In this document: positions 14,001-28,600 of the stretch, piece by piece
Layout of the letters: every line of letters begins with the position of its first letter
Position numbering within the stretch: the first letter of the stretch is position 1
Origin: Polyodon spathula
Lineage: Eukaryota; Chordata; Actinopteri; Acipenseriformes; Polyodontidae
Assembly (NCBI RefSeq): GCF_017654505.1
Contig: NC_054555.1
Coordinates: 9,058,335 to 9,122,334 of the forward strand
DNA: 64,000 nt
Direction of reading: 5' to 3'
Made by a program: the position numbers and the translations under genes
Notes under the pieces: model-generated
The model's input: the letters and a program-made list of their open reading frames with translations, nothing else
The model's database searches: none
What the model was told of the DNA's origin: nothing

Positions 14001-17000
14001 GAAGGACATGGTTGTTTTGTACTTGAGAATATTTCAAGAATAGCAATTCTGAAAACTGGATTCTGCCAGTGTACATATCTTCTGGGAATTCTCTTGTACT
14101 TGTGTTTTGTCAATGATTAATGTTAAACACTTCAAGGTATAAATGTTATTGATCCCTAAGGAGGTATTCTTAAATTATCCACTTACCTAAAGGTGTCTTC
14201 TAAGTGGTACTACCATCCAGAAAGTAAGAGCTTTTAATTTCCAATGTTGGCTAGTTGCATGCAAAGAACCTGTCTATGCAAGGCAGGATAGATGCAGGAT
14301 ACCAGTATCACTTAGAAAAGTACTGTATGTACATTTAGTTGTGCTTGAAAATTCAGCATTAGAGATTTAAAAACTGAAGATTTGTACATATGAGAAACCT
14401 GGAAACAATGGATTGAATGTGAAACCTGCTGTTTTTCAACAAGTTCTTTTAGAAAAGACACAGATTTGGGAAGCTGTTTGGTCACTTGAACAGTCAAACT
14501 GTACTAGTTGTACTGCACGTTGAACATTTCCAGATGCGCAATTGAAGTGCACCGCACAGAATCAAGTGAGTGTCCACTGAGACTCTGACATATTTTAGCT
14601 TTGTTTTGGCAGCCAAGTGCCCCTTTTGGCATTTGGACATAACAGTCTTTGTTCAAAGCCTATCAAGGCACTGCAGTGCAGAATTGCTTGTTCCAAGATT
14701 CAGTCCTGAATGTTACAGACTTTTCCATCACTGTAACTATAAAATGATACAAATTGGAAAGGTCTTGTTTTTGGATCTTTAAGGAGCATTTTCAAATGTC
14801 ATTTAATCTCTTTTATACATTTCCCTTACAATTATACGGCGGGTGCAGTCGTTCTGAGTAGTTCAGGGTTACATTGCTCCACTATTGAGATATCACTGTT
14901 TTGCCTTTACCTGGCTTGAACTGCTTGGAGCCACCCCCCACCTAGATAAGCAGAGCCCATGTTTGAATATTCATGTCACATGATTTGAATGGAATGAGGA
15001 AGGCTGTTCAGGCCCACCACATGAGATTCTCCAAACAAACAAGTTGAAATCAATGTAAATGTTGATTTTATGATAGCCTACTATTACTAACAGAACCTAG
15101 AACTAAACAGTAAAGGAAATTAAAATGACGTGCTTTTTGTTGACATGTCAATTTTCTGAATGCTATCTATCCAAATAGTCGTTATACTTCAATGTGCATT
15201 TCTGTTAACGTTTGGTTCCAGGAAGCTTCATAAATTACTATTTTTTTTTTTTCTGTTTCAGCGCCAGCTTGGAGATGCAGCTAAAAAAGCCATTAGCAAG
15301 CTTTCCACTCGGACTGTGAAGAAGGGTGACAAGGTAAGGGTTAATTAATTTGTTATTTTATTTACAAAAAAGAACGTTGTTTGAAATGTTTATCCTCAGA
15401 ACGTTCTTTAGCATTTGTTAGATGGATTTATGACACTTGCAAGGGATTATTTTGGGCTGTTAGGGTCAGTTATTTATCGACAAACTCAAAAGCCACCACA
15501 AAAAATAAAAAATAAAAAAAATAAATGCTTGCACGTGATACAGTATGTTCTGCCATGTAATGACAAATGATTTTTGCCCGACATCACAGGAAGAAAGATG
15601 CAGCATGCAATGTCTGATAATGCATTGCTCTGAAATTGACTATTTTAAGTGTGTAATGATGATTTATAGTGACTGTAGAAAGACTCTGTCAGCAGCTGTA
15701 TATGTATCTGATTGTGAATATTTTGTCTGCGCCACACAGTAGCACAAAATCCTTCACACAAAGCCAGGTTAAATCAGGAGGTCTCACAAGGGCCAGTCTG
15801 TAATTTTGAAGAGGTTTATAGAGGGAATGGGGGTGGATTCTAATAATACCCACACTTTACAGTTATGTTAAAATGTTAATTGAAGTGCAGAATTTGGAAT
15901 CAATACAGTGCTGTCAGCCAGAGCACTTGGGGCAGGTCAAGGTAAGGAGTGCTCTTTACATAAATAATACATTGCACTTTCAAAGCTATACCAAATGGGA
16001 TCCTTATGGCTTTAGTCATTAGCTGTAATACATCATTATCTACAGGATATGATCTACAAAGATGGTTCAGATAAGGTGGCCAGCCCATGCGTATTTAAAC
16101 TCAGCTGTTGTCTCTATTGCCTCTTTTCATGTACAGTGCAGGTCTAATTGTAGACATGCTTCTTGCTCAGTGTGGAATGCAGTGTTTCCTCAAAGCAGTT
16201 TATCTGCCTATAAGGGATGTTTTGGCCACCATTTGTAGGGAGTGTGTCTGGGCATCACAGGAAATAACCTAGCCCTGAAAAACTGTTCTTTTAGTGAGTA
16301 ATTGAATTAGTTACCTTTAGCCAGTCCCAAGCTTAGCACGATCCATACAATTTATCTTGGAAGTAGGTAAGGAATGATAGAATAAATTGTTGAAATGGGT
16401 AGCGATTACAGACATACAAACATTGTTTTCTATGGAGTTGGTTGTGTCCTGGCTGGGGTATCCATTCTTGTGCTACACAGACACATTTTTTATTTATTTA
16501 TTTTTTTTGTATAACAGTACACATTAGCACACCACCCACATCCTCCCCAGTGTTAACACCACCCGCCTGAGTTTTACACTTACTTTAGAGCTAGCTATTG
16601 AGAGATGCAGTTTCTAAATTGAGCATTACAGTAAACAAGCCAAAATGCAAGCATGTGGTTCATAAACTAAAGATAACCAAATGGACACAGCCTAAAATCA
16701 GTTCAAAACAACTTTAAAACCTACACTTATATTATTTAACTAGTACTTTATCTGTAGAAAATTATTGTATAATAAGCACATGTACATGTATGAAATGTGG
16801 TTACAAATATAGTGGGTTTTTTTGTTTTGTTTTGTTTTGTTTGTTTTTTTTAATGGTTAAAATGTTTGTAATAATGTTGACTAATATATGACTAGAGTTG
16901 GATACAGGTACTGTAAACCCATAATAGCATTTGGATGTTGGGTGTTCACTAATACTAATGGAAGCTGCTATATTAAACAACCATCTTTTTGATGAAGAAC

Positions 17001-20000
17001 TGTTTGATTTAAGATGAGAACTTCAATGGTGGAGTGAATCAATAATTGAGGCTCACAAAATGAGCTGGGGTCTACAATATTCAATGAGATAGATTGATAC
17101 ATAATGTGAGTTGCACTGCTTCACAGCTAACAGGAATATACTGCTGTGGTACTCTTGAGGAAAATGTCCTCTTAATAACTGCAATAAAATGTACTGTCTA
17201 AACATTGACCTTGACAGGATAACATTTTGAAAAGTTACTCAAGTGATTTACTTTAGTCTACCCTTTTAGTGTATCTCTGTGTGTTGTTCTGAAACCCTGA
17301 CATTTCTCATAAACAGGCAGCACAGAAGTATTCCAACATCCCTCCTTCAGGGACCTTTGGTGGACCATGAGCTGTCAAGACATGGCCTTTGCATAATTTA
17401 CACACTGTCTCTTGAAAGTGAAGTTAACTCAAGCTATTTATTGATGTCTTGTTTATTTATTTTTTTCTTTTAAACTGGGCTCTGGCACATCAAAAATCCA
17501 TAATTGCTGGAGGATGGGGGATTATCACTGTCGCTTCCCTGAACGTCTTTTCATTTTTCTCTGCCTTCCTAATCCCAATTGGAGCATGACGCAAGTAGTT
17601 TATTTGGGGTTAGTCTGCCGGTTGCACTCTCCTCTTCTCTGGCAGACTGACTAATTAGGTAAAGCCCCAGACAATTTGGTTATGGCTTCATAAAATGAGT
17701 TGTTAAAGCTGCAGTCTCCCACATCATGCTCAGTTTTACACGACTATATGATTCCTGGGTGAATGTTTACCACATTCCTCCATACATAGCCATCTGTGTA
17801 CACTGGGCTGAACTATTGGGCTCCAAATCTAGACTAGCTAAAAGTTCCCTTAGACATCTGTTACAGTTCTGTATTCTGTAAATGATCTACCTTGGATTGA
17901 CAGCTTCTGAGCATATCTTGGTAACCCAAATTTGATTAAACTCTTCATGGTCATGAGCGATGAATCTTGAAAACCACTTGTTTGGTTCCCATGAAACTAT
18001 GCATGGCCATTTCTTGCAATGTGCTGTTCTATACAGTAGGATCATTTACTTTTTGTGATACCGACTAATTTTGTTATTCATAGCCATGGCTGGGGAAATG
18101 TTTTAGGCTGCATTTATATCAGGAAATATGTTATGTTTTTATGAGAGAAGTTAATGCCCTGACTGATTCTAACTGTTGCCGATCATTTAACTGCCAAGCA
18201 GTTGTTGAATGTGTCAAAGCTCTAAAGCCAGGGTCTAGTCTGCATGTTTGAGAGGAGAAAAAAAAAAAAGAAAGGGAGATAATTCCAGGTTAAGTCATCT
18301 GTCACTGTGACCAAGCAGACAGAACTAGAAATGAATCACTGCTGACAAGGGAGTAAAGCTGGAGGATCTGTGTGGCTCAGCGGGTTACACACTCAGCAAA
18401 GGAATTCTGGGCTCAAACTGCACATACTGTAGACAAGCCATGCCAAAACCACTCTGCAGCTCACACTGATGTGTAAGGCCTTGCTGGACACCCTGCGGTG
18501 CCCACAAGCACAATAGGCAGTGCACAGGGTACATTTCCTGGAGTACAACCATAATTAATGTACCAGCTGTAGGTCTGTCTGCAATCATCAGCAGTAGTGA
18601 ATTGTAAATAGGAGGTCCCCAGTGAAATTGCCCATACGTGGTGTTGCAGCACAGGTATTTCAAAAATATCTCTCTCATCCTCCAGAACGTGCTTGCTTCT
18701 CCCTGTTTATTTAGTGAGCCATTGATCCCCGAGTTTCGAGGGGCCTGGTTGTTATTTCTGTCTCTCGTTGAAGTTTTAATGTCCTTGCTTCCTTTCTTCT
18801 TGTCTTTTCTGTCAGCAAGTTTTCTGGGTATCAACGCTATATAAATGATGCTCCAGTGATCTCTCCCTCTCTATTCTCTTTATAATCTTACATACCTTTC
18901 TGGGTTACACCGTGTGCACGCTTTCACTGGAAGACTTAAGCAGAGTGATGTGCAGTTGTCAAATGCGCAGTGTTTGTTTGGAAGGTTAAAGAACAGGCTA
19001 ATTGAGACTCAAGAGGAAAGGAAGCACTCTCTGTATAAAGCAGCTGTAGTGCTTGTGCTGTTTTTAACTCCTGTTTTTCAACTGAGATTATGTTTTTTGG
19101 TTCTGAGCTCCCAGACATAAGACAGCCACACTTAGCCACATTTGTACACTTACCTCACTGTAACTGTTATAAACTGATCTGCACACTACAGTTTATATAT
19201 TTATTCATTCTAAAAACATTGCAGTCTAGGAAGAACCTTGTGTAATCAAATTCCACAGGCCTGATTCGGATGCAAGTGCAAAGATGTATCCAATATTATT
19301 AATATAGTAAGAAATAGCCTCATTGGAGATAGGAGCAGTATGATACTTGCTATTATTTCCTCTTTCAAACACACTTTGCACTTGCTTCAAAATTCTAAGC
19401 AGTATATAATATGCTCTCCCTGGCTATCCTCTATAGTGCTGTAAGATAGAAACATCCAGGCAGCCATGTGATCTTGGTGTAACCCTGGAGGTGAGATTAA
19501 TTATTTCATCTTTCTTGCTCAGGCCCAGCCACTACTATTACCAGTTATAGCAACCCACGTGAAACAAGAACAAGACCTCTCATTTGCTCTTTACTGGTTA
19601 AGTGATTTTTTTGGTAAATGTGGTATATTTGTACTGTGTATATCCTAAAATCATTTCTGTTTTGTCTGTTTTTCAGGAAACAGACCCAGACTTTAACCAC
19701 TGTGCAGTTTGCATTGAAGGATACAAACTAAATGATGTAGTCCGCATTCTGCCTTGCAAGTAAGTCTGCCTACTATGAGCACATGATGCCTTGAAAGCTT
19801 ACATTCATAGCTTTATAATCACACTCAATGAACGCTGAACACTCCCTGATATTCAGTCCTATACCTTTCTCAGCATAGGCTACTAAATATGCCAAATTGT
19901 GTGGTGGTTTTATGATGTAGACAGTTGCCTTCCCAGGTTTTACACCGGATGCACATATTCTACGGTGAGGTGGGTATCTAATGAAGACTCAGAACCCCAT

Positions 20001-23000
20001 TAACATTCCCTGCACTGCTCGGCTCATGGATAAATGTAGTATAAATACATGGTTTACAGAGTGCATTCTTCATAACCATAGTAGCTGTCTCTAAGAGGAG
20101 TTGCACTACTATTCATCACTTTGAATGAACCTTCATTCGAGCACAGTTTGTCCCCTTTGCCATAGACTCCAAAGTAAACTGTCAACCTTCGTTTACACAA
20201 CCAAGCTGACTTGTTTTCTTTATGCAGTCTGTTTGTGAAGATTGTCAGATTGAAGATTGTTTGTCAGTGTATAGAAACCTAATGATTGGGGTAATCTGCA
20301 AAACATTTGGATGTTTTAGGGATATAGTGGAAGCTGGTATATGTATATATCTAAATAATCTTGTTTTTCACGTGTGTCAACTGGGAAAGTTATTTTTTAA
20401 GTCGAATCTAGTTGTTTTATAAACCATAGACTTGCATGCAACTTTCAAACACAACAGATTCACACACATTAGGGTAGATTTGGCATTGCAAAGTTACTCG
20501 CATTGCAGTTTGCAGAAAGTGGTCAAGAAACCTCTAATGAGGTGCATTAATTTTTATCTCACACATGAAAAACATGCCCTGTAACCACAGACAACCAAAC
20601 CCATCGTCTTCTACACTGTAATTTTTTTTTTACTTACAGTGAAATATAATAATGGATGGAAATAGGGCGTGTTTTTGAAGTAACAAACTTTAAATAAATA
20701 CAGTGGTCCCAATAAGAACTTAAAGGCTGAGCGTTCAGAAACGCAGTCAATCATTTACTGCCTGAATGTACTGTTACAAGTTTATTAAATACTTAACTTT
20801 CAATCATGTAACTTTCAATTGCAATACATATTTTTAACCAATAGCACATAATAAAAAAAACATTATTATTAGTTTTGTAAAGACAAGTCTTGAAGATAAG
20901 TACTGATTTTAAAAATAGGCCCTTCTAGGTGACTGTCATACATAGCATGTGCACGCATTTTGAACAGATCTAAGGGATATATTTTAATAGTCAGTTTCAG
21001 TTGCAAAGCTCTTGAAGGCTGTCTTCTTCTTTTCAACAGCCTCTTCAATTCCAGCAGTGTTCGATTGGTTTTAGATCTAAAGATAGCCTGACCCTTGGAC
21101 CAAACACCATGAATCTTGTTATTTCCACCCCAGTGAGACGTGTGTTTTTTGTTTTTTTTATTATTAGATTCTGCCATTTCTCATCACGAAACACATTAAA
21201 ACGAAATAGCTTTAGTCATGCACTGCACAAGGAAAGCATGGTCATCAGGTCGAGTAATTGATTAATTGAGGATTGCAAAATATACGTCATGGAGAACAGT
21301 AATAACTCAATCAATGAATTGTTGCATCACTAGTAGCAATATTTGCAATGTAGTAAATCATATGCATAATACACCTTTAAAGAATTGAAATGATCATGAA
21401 TGTTTCATTTATTTATGTAGCTGTTTTTCCAGTGCCATGATAATGTTCAGTTTGCTGTACGCTTTCAATACATGTCAGCGTTCATATTTAGGTTCTTTAT
21501 TGTGTTAGCAAAACTACCAAGGTTCACTTCCAGACCTTCCCTAATGGTATTGTAATGTGTTTTACACAGCTATGGTCCTTCAGTTCAGCACTGGGGTAAT
21601 TGGAACCTAATTGCATTGGGGTGCTTTATGCCTATTGAGATTTAGTAGAAGCAGTGATATCATTCCCATCTCCATGGTATCATATAACGTAAATAAGAAT
21701 TAGCTTAAGCTTGTTTTCTGGTAGGAATGCCACCCTCCCTTATTTTATTAGGTTATATGAGGACAATTTTCTACCTAATAGCTGAGATTAAAACTACTGC
21801 ATTTTCGCTTTAGTAACAAAATTAAATGAGTTTATTATTAAAATATGTATATACAAATAAATTGCTATTGCTGTTAAGTTTTAGTGAGCTATGGTAGTGT
21901 TTCTGCCATTTGCACTGATCATTGTTTTTGTTGCTGTGCGTAGCTTAAGGCTGTTAGAGCTGAGGGCAGAAAGGGAGTGCTTTCTACAGATCTAAGCTCT
22001 GGTATTCACTAGCATGCATGCACTTCATTTTCCAAAACGATTGTTGGTCTTGTAATAATTTACATAATAATCAATGCATTGAGAACACTTTAGTATTCAT
22101 AAAAAAAAGTGCATTTGCACAAAATGCAACTGAAAACATTGAATGATACATGCTTTGAGAATTTTTTTTTTAAAATTAGATTCTGACATTTCTCATCACA
22201 ATGAAAACAAACACAACAGCTTTAGACTAGCAAATTGAGACTCGGAAAGAAAAAGACATGGCAATAAAAAAAGATTAATCAAATAGTTGAGTCTCAAGTG
22301 CTGTACTGAAAAAAGGCTAGGGTTGGTCAAGTTATCCAGTTGGGTCTAAATCGGACTAAAATGTAGCAGAAGGAAATCAGGCAGACAGAGTTGTGTGCTC
22401 TTCAGGACAGTGAAAGCTGACCTCTCTTGCTGACAGGACTTGGCTGATGTATGGGGATTATTTGGGTAGTAGTGTCCATTCCCACAAGACATATGATGCA
22501 TAATGATCTATTGCATCTGCCACACTTCTCAGGTATGACTGCCATGTAACCTTGTTCAGCTTTTTATATGAGTTTTAAAAATAGAAATGGTTTTAAAAGT
22601 AATTTAAAACTTGCTCTATCTCATGACTGCCGGATAAATCTTCTCTATTGAAGCACATTGCTTTCACTGGAATGTTGTAATTTCTTTAGGGAACACAGTT
22701 TTTTCCCTGATCTGGTAACATGTGACTCTCTTCCATTCCCGTGCATCAAAATGGCATGTGGGCAAAAGCTGTGTGTGGCTGTTTAGCTGAAAGGGTGCCA
22801 CAGACATGCAAATCTCCTGCAAATGCTTTCTGTGGATTTTTGTATGAACGCCTCCCATTGAACAATGACCGAGAACATGTGAATTAAAACATCATAAAAA
22901 GACATTGAAAAATCATTTTTTGGAGTACAGGCAGTAATCTAGTATAGTATGTTTATTCTCAATTTATACAGTATGCAGTATCACTTTGAAATCTTTGCAG

Positions 23001-25635
23001 AGGATGACTAATAAACAAGACGCTAACCAATGGTCTGACATAATATGTTATGAATGTTATGAATTCTCACATAGTTCTTTGTTATGCATCTGGAAACAGC
23101 TGTGTTGCTTCTCCTTTCTTTTTCCTTAAGGGAATATTAGAACATGTGACATTATCAATGGTGCTAAAGATCTTTTCATGCTTCTGGTTGTTAATTCTTT
23201 TATTTATTTTTTAAAATAATGCAGACATTAAGAAACTGCTTCTTCCTGGTACCTAGTCAAGACTCTAGCTGCAGTCCGGCTTTGTGACCTACAGCACAGG
23301 AAGTGATTCAGTACCAGGGAGCAGCGGCATTCTCTTAACCTTTACAGTGGGAACCTAAAACAATCAACATATTCCCAATGAGAAAAACTTTCCTTTTAAA
23401 TGGAATGTGTTTCCTATAGAACAACTAGCTATTCAATTCAGCTGCAGTTTTCTATTTGAATTGAAATAAACTGGACAAGGTGTATATATTGCCATGCACA
23501 TGCAGCACCTGTGTGCAAGTTTCTCATGTGTCTGCGCTTTTGAAATTTCCTTTTTTTGCCCCTTCCTGGCTGGGGGTCTACCAGGATCTGATGGTTAGAA
23601 GATGATCATCGTTCATCTGCAGCCAGAATGATGTCTTTTGGAGCCTTAGTGTCTCTCTAGGTTCCTACAGAGCATATTAGATTACTTACTAATGCTCTTG
23701 CTAGGTAAAGTCAGCTTTTAAAGCTTACTCAACTCAAACTAAAGACACTCAGAAATTGCATAGGGCATCCCCATGTGAAATATTTACGCATACAGTATGT
23801 ATGTTCACTGAAATAGGTCTCAGGCTCTGTATCAAGGTGTGAATAGATGGTTGGTGTCTTGGCATGTTACTTGCACAAATTTGGGTCAAAGAAGACATGT
23901 TTGAATCCAGCTTCAGGATAATAGCTTACTAAATATGTTTTTATCAAACATAGTCACACCTGCTGAGGGGCTCTGTTGTTCTAGTAAGATCTAATAGTTA
24001 GTTATTTCAAATGTTTTATTAAATGTTGAGGTGCTTGTAACAGGACCGAACTACTAATATCTGTTTTGATAAGCATACTTAATTAGCCTGAAAGAGCTTT
24101 AATGGAATAGAAATACATTTACGTCACTGATGCATACATGTACAAAGAGAAAGACTGTGTTCTGCATTAGAATAGAAGACTCCATGAAGCTAAGTCAAGA
24201 AAGTGCAAATCAATCTGTAAAAGATAAAAGCTACAAGTTTTGAAGTAAGTGAATTAATCCTGTTACCATTAAGCAAAAGAATATTGATTATTTCAGCAAC
24301 AATTCAGTTCATTCTTGATTTGTTTTACCTCAGAAATTCTTCTCAATTAAAGATTATGCAATTGTTTCTTAGCCTTTTATGAAAATAAAGAATTACAAAT
24401 AAATATACAGTCATAGAACTCTTGCAACTCGGTGGCGTTGTGAATATGGTTACTGGGGAATGATAGAATGAATTGGCTAGACGATCAAAAGATTGCATCA
24501 TAGAAAATGTTCTGAAGGTATTGTCAGGATTTGAGTGGTGTGAGAAAGGATTGAAAGTTCAAAAGTCACTCACAAGTCTCCACTATTCTCTAATCACAAA
24601 CACAAAACTAAACAGAGCACTCCAGAGAGTTAGTATTTCAGTGTAAGGGGTCGTACTCACGTAGCTGTGACCCCTTTGTACTGCCAAACTCCTCCCTGTG
24701 ATCAGCCCGGCGCCACACTATCCAATCGTTGCGTGTCCCACAGCTGATAAAAATGGATTTGTTTAGCAGTTCTTTCTACATTCTTTCTCCAAAATGGCTG
24801 ACTTCCGGTTCCGTCCTACCATCAAGTTGGGCCATCTCTGTAAAAGCGTACCACCAACCTTACCTAGTGCCCTTCCTGGTCGGAAGGTAGATTTGCCGTG
24901 CAGATTCCTTCTCTCCTCGTCACAGGTTGGTAGCAGATTCTTTGAGCCAACCCTGTAGGGCATGGAGCAACCACCCAGCATGGTGTATGTGTGTTCATGT
25001 GTGTCAGTTGTCATCTCATTCAAACGAGATGACAGCGGCACAATAAAACGAATGGTAAGAGCCTGAGCTGTTAGAGTAAGAGCACAGCTGTTAGATGCAC
25101 ACATACCTTGTAGACAAATGCTGGTAATGGACTGTATAAACGGGATACCATTTCACTAGTTAAAGTCAGTTATAGGACATTGATGGTATTTCTCTGTGGT
25201 TCTCAACCCTAAGCCTTAGTATGCAACTGATAAAATTGTATATCTGAAAGAACAAGGGGCAGTGGGGGTCTGCATAGGACAGTTAGAGAAAACAACGAGA
25301 ACCTCTTATCTATTGGTTATCCATATCCTACATTTAATAACAGTCAACATGTTTTGTTTTTCCTCAGGCATGTCTTCCATAAAATGTGTGTGGACCCCTG
25401 GCTGAACGAACACTGTACCTGCCCCATGTGCAAGCTCAACATTCTCAAGGCCCTCGGGATTATGGTGAGCAAGATCAGCCTTTCTACGGTTTGGTACTGT
25501 TTCCCTCTTAATCCTGAATCTGTAAAAACACTGCTTAAGTTTGAGCTTTGGTTAAATCTTTCCAGTTTGTTCGTGTGTGAATTACTCTATGTTTTTGTGG
25601 TTTTTGCACACAAAAGAGTAACGACAGTCATTTCC

Positions 25636-25696
<61 letters not shown>

Positions 25697-28600
25697 TACC
25701 AAGTAGTTAGTATCCATTATCAGTAAACCACAAGTTTTTTGTTTTATTCATATTTGAAAAAACTGGTTGTTTGTGCCACCTAGTGGGAGAAACATTATAG
25801 AAACAAACGCATTGTATTAAACAGGTTGCATGCAAAGGTTTTTTGCACGATTGAGCCAACCTATATTGACAGCAGTTTTTGTTGTTGTTGTTGTTGTTTT
25901 ATTAAAGCCAAACCTACCCTGTGTGGACAATGTTGCCTTTGACATGGACATGATATCCAGAAGTCAGACGTCCAGCCAGAGATCAATTCTAGGAGATTCG
26001 ACCAATGAAAACTCAATCAGCCTCGAGCCCCTGAGACAGTCTGGGACGTCCCAGATCCCTTTGGAGGCTGAGCTGACGCCTCGCTCTGGAGAGATTAACA
26101 TCGCCGTCACCAGTAAGAGCCCGTCCTTTTCAGCATAGCTTTAACTTTGCCAATGCACAGGACCTTCCGGATGTTTTTGACAGACACCCTGAGAATACCT
26201 TTTCCATTAGAAACCTTATGATAACCTGCAAGCATTAATCAGTGAATGACATTTCCCTGTGAACGCTGTCAGTCACATACCATTATTTCAGCTAACTTTG
26301 CTATGTTGATTTTAAAAGGCTGGTAACTGCACTGTACTGTAATGTACTAGATACAATACAACACGAACATGCAATCATAGAAAGACTTACCAAGAAATGA
26401 AGTCAAGTTAACAAAAGCTTTGCTTGTGCCTTATATCTGTGTGGCCTAACATCTACCAATCTGGGATTCATTATTTATTTTTTTCAAAGGTTCATGGTCT
26501 GATGCCTAAACTTAATCTTTTTACAAACTAGTATAGACGGTAATGTAATATCTCTGAGAAATCGTCCAACAATGGGTCAAGATGTTTTCATTTTAGAAGT
26601 CACTGTAGAATGTAAAGGCAAAGTAAAATCTGGATTAAAGAGCACCTGTATAACAGGGTTACCTGGATTTATATTTCCAGTGTTACTTTAAATCACTATC
26701 TGTCTATCAAGACCCCTTTTTGATCATCTCCTTAGGAGTTAAAAGCAGGTTGTAATTATCTCTTTCTGGGGATCTGCTGTACATATGTCAGACTTCAAGT
26801 TGGGCTAATGAAATCTTGCCAGGACATTTGTTACAAGAATAGCTCAACATGCTGTAAAATGTAATGTAGGTCAAGATATGGCAGCCTGTCTGTATTATGT
26901 TTACATTTTTGTAGTTGTATATTATGGAAGTGTGGTGAAACTTTTATTTTGTCACAGATTTACATCAGAATATATCTCATGCTGACCTAATTGTGTCATT
27001 TCTGCAATGCGATTGGTTACAGCATTTAAACATGGCTGTTTTGATGGTACATGTGGTTCAGTGGGTGGCGTGTATCTCATCTCATCTCACCTCCTAGCTC
27101 TTTAAACTGCCTTGCTGCTCATCTGCATTCAGTCTCCTCACAAACCTGTAACTCACGGCAACTAAAAACAAAATCCTATCAGAGATACCCACCCCCCACT
27201 CCCCTTCCTCCTCCCCTCTTCACATGTTAAGTTGTTTTCTGTTATTGCTTGTCTCATCTACTGGATGCTGACAATGTTGAAAAGTAAACAGTAGCTGCAG
27301 GCGATGCTGCTAATATGATTTTAATAATGAAATTTCACATTTTAAGAGCATTTCTTGCCTATCAGGATTAACAAGAAATTCATGTCAGCTTTTGGGGAGA
27401 CTTGATATCTCCAAGCTAGATTATGAAAGTGCTGTAACAAGCAATCATAGCATTAATAATATAGGTCTCTCGTCACCCATTCCTCTTAATGTCTAAAAGC
27501 AAATTATGTTCTCATTAAGGAAATAAACAAACTTGCTTTTAAATGCAGAGTCGTGTTTCTCCAGCAGAATCGAAAGAGGAAATTTGATCAGTTATTCCAG
27601 CAGTAGCAGAAAATTCAGCCCTGATGTGACTCCCCCCTTTCCAGTAGAAGAGACCATATTTTTAAATTTAAGCCTTTAAGAATGTGCAGTGTTACATTGT
27701 CTGATATAATGTTCTTCGGCTTAGTGCCACTTTTAACTCCTTGTGAAACAACCTTGCAAAAGGACAACTATAACTTTAAATAAATTCAGTGTCTTATATA
27801 AAATAAGTCGCACAAAAATGACCGCTGTGCTGAGGGAAGTCTTATTTACCGGCTACAGTGTTGAAGGAGTTAAATGGTATATGGGGATTGTAGGGCCGCA
27901 ACTAGTAACTGTTTACTGAACTGAAGTAGGGAAGTATAGCTTTGGCTCTGGAAGTGAATCCATTTCTTCAGTTAAGAAATCTACATATTTAAGAATTGAT
28001 ACCAGATTAACAATTACATATTTTTGTTCTGAGCTATGGAGTACAGTTTCAAGAAAGTACAGTAGTTCTGTTTTGAATTGTATTGTAGTGTAATATGTAT
28101 GCAATATCCTGTTTATTTAGTAGGCTGTAAAATGATGTCTGTTTTGTTTATGTTTTATGTGTTATGTGAGTATGTGTGGGAAATTAGTTTAGATAGCAAT
28201 CAGTAAAAGGCCAATCTTGTTTATTTTTTATGAAGGCATATTATGTTATTAAAATGGTGAAAGTAAACACAGCTCTCAGTAAAGGTTATTATGCCCCAAT
28301 GCTCTTCCCTTCAGGGATACACAATTAGCCCCTGGCTGTGCAGAGTCAGACCAGGGTCTCATAGCTGCCAATCTTCGATTTCAGCCACCATGCCACACTA
28401 ATGCTTTCAGGAAAGAGGGAGAAACCAGTCAGATGCCATCACATATGAAAGCTAATATACTATGGCAGATTGAAAACCTGCGAGTAGGAAACATTTCAGT
28501 GGTTTAAAATCATCACATATAAAGTGAAGGTAATTCTTTTAAAAAGTTTCAGTATCATACATGTTTTGCCAACTCTAGCTAAGTATTGATATTCATTCAT

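Larger units (their letters stand above)
8645..15261. other. RNF130 intron 3 region
   Basis: Non-coding. It contains a 21-bp tandem duplication near 9107-9147, a GATA microsatellite, a degenerate Tc1-like transposon (9636-11020), an AT microsatellite and a possible MITE (13018-13180). I searched by eye for the missing RNF130 transmembrane coding segment and did not find it. Confidence 0.65.
19760..25367. other. RNF130 intron 5
   Basis: Non-coding. It contains two hAT-like relics (20869-21335, 22160-22320) and a GC-rich LTR-like block (24520-25110). No exon was recognised. Confidence 0.7.

Noticed and set aside
25354..25710. 118-residue open frame that continues past RNF130 exon 6
   Set aside because: It is exon 6 read through its donor into a TTA microsatellite, giving a tyrosine run. 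The GTGAGC donor and downstream exon 7 show the true end.
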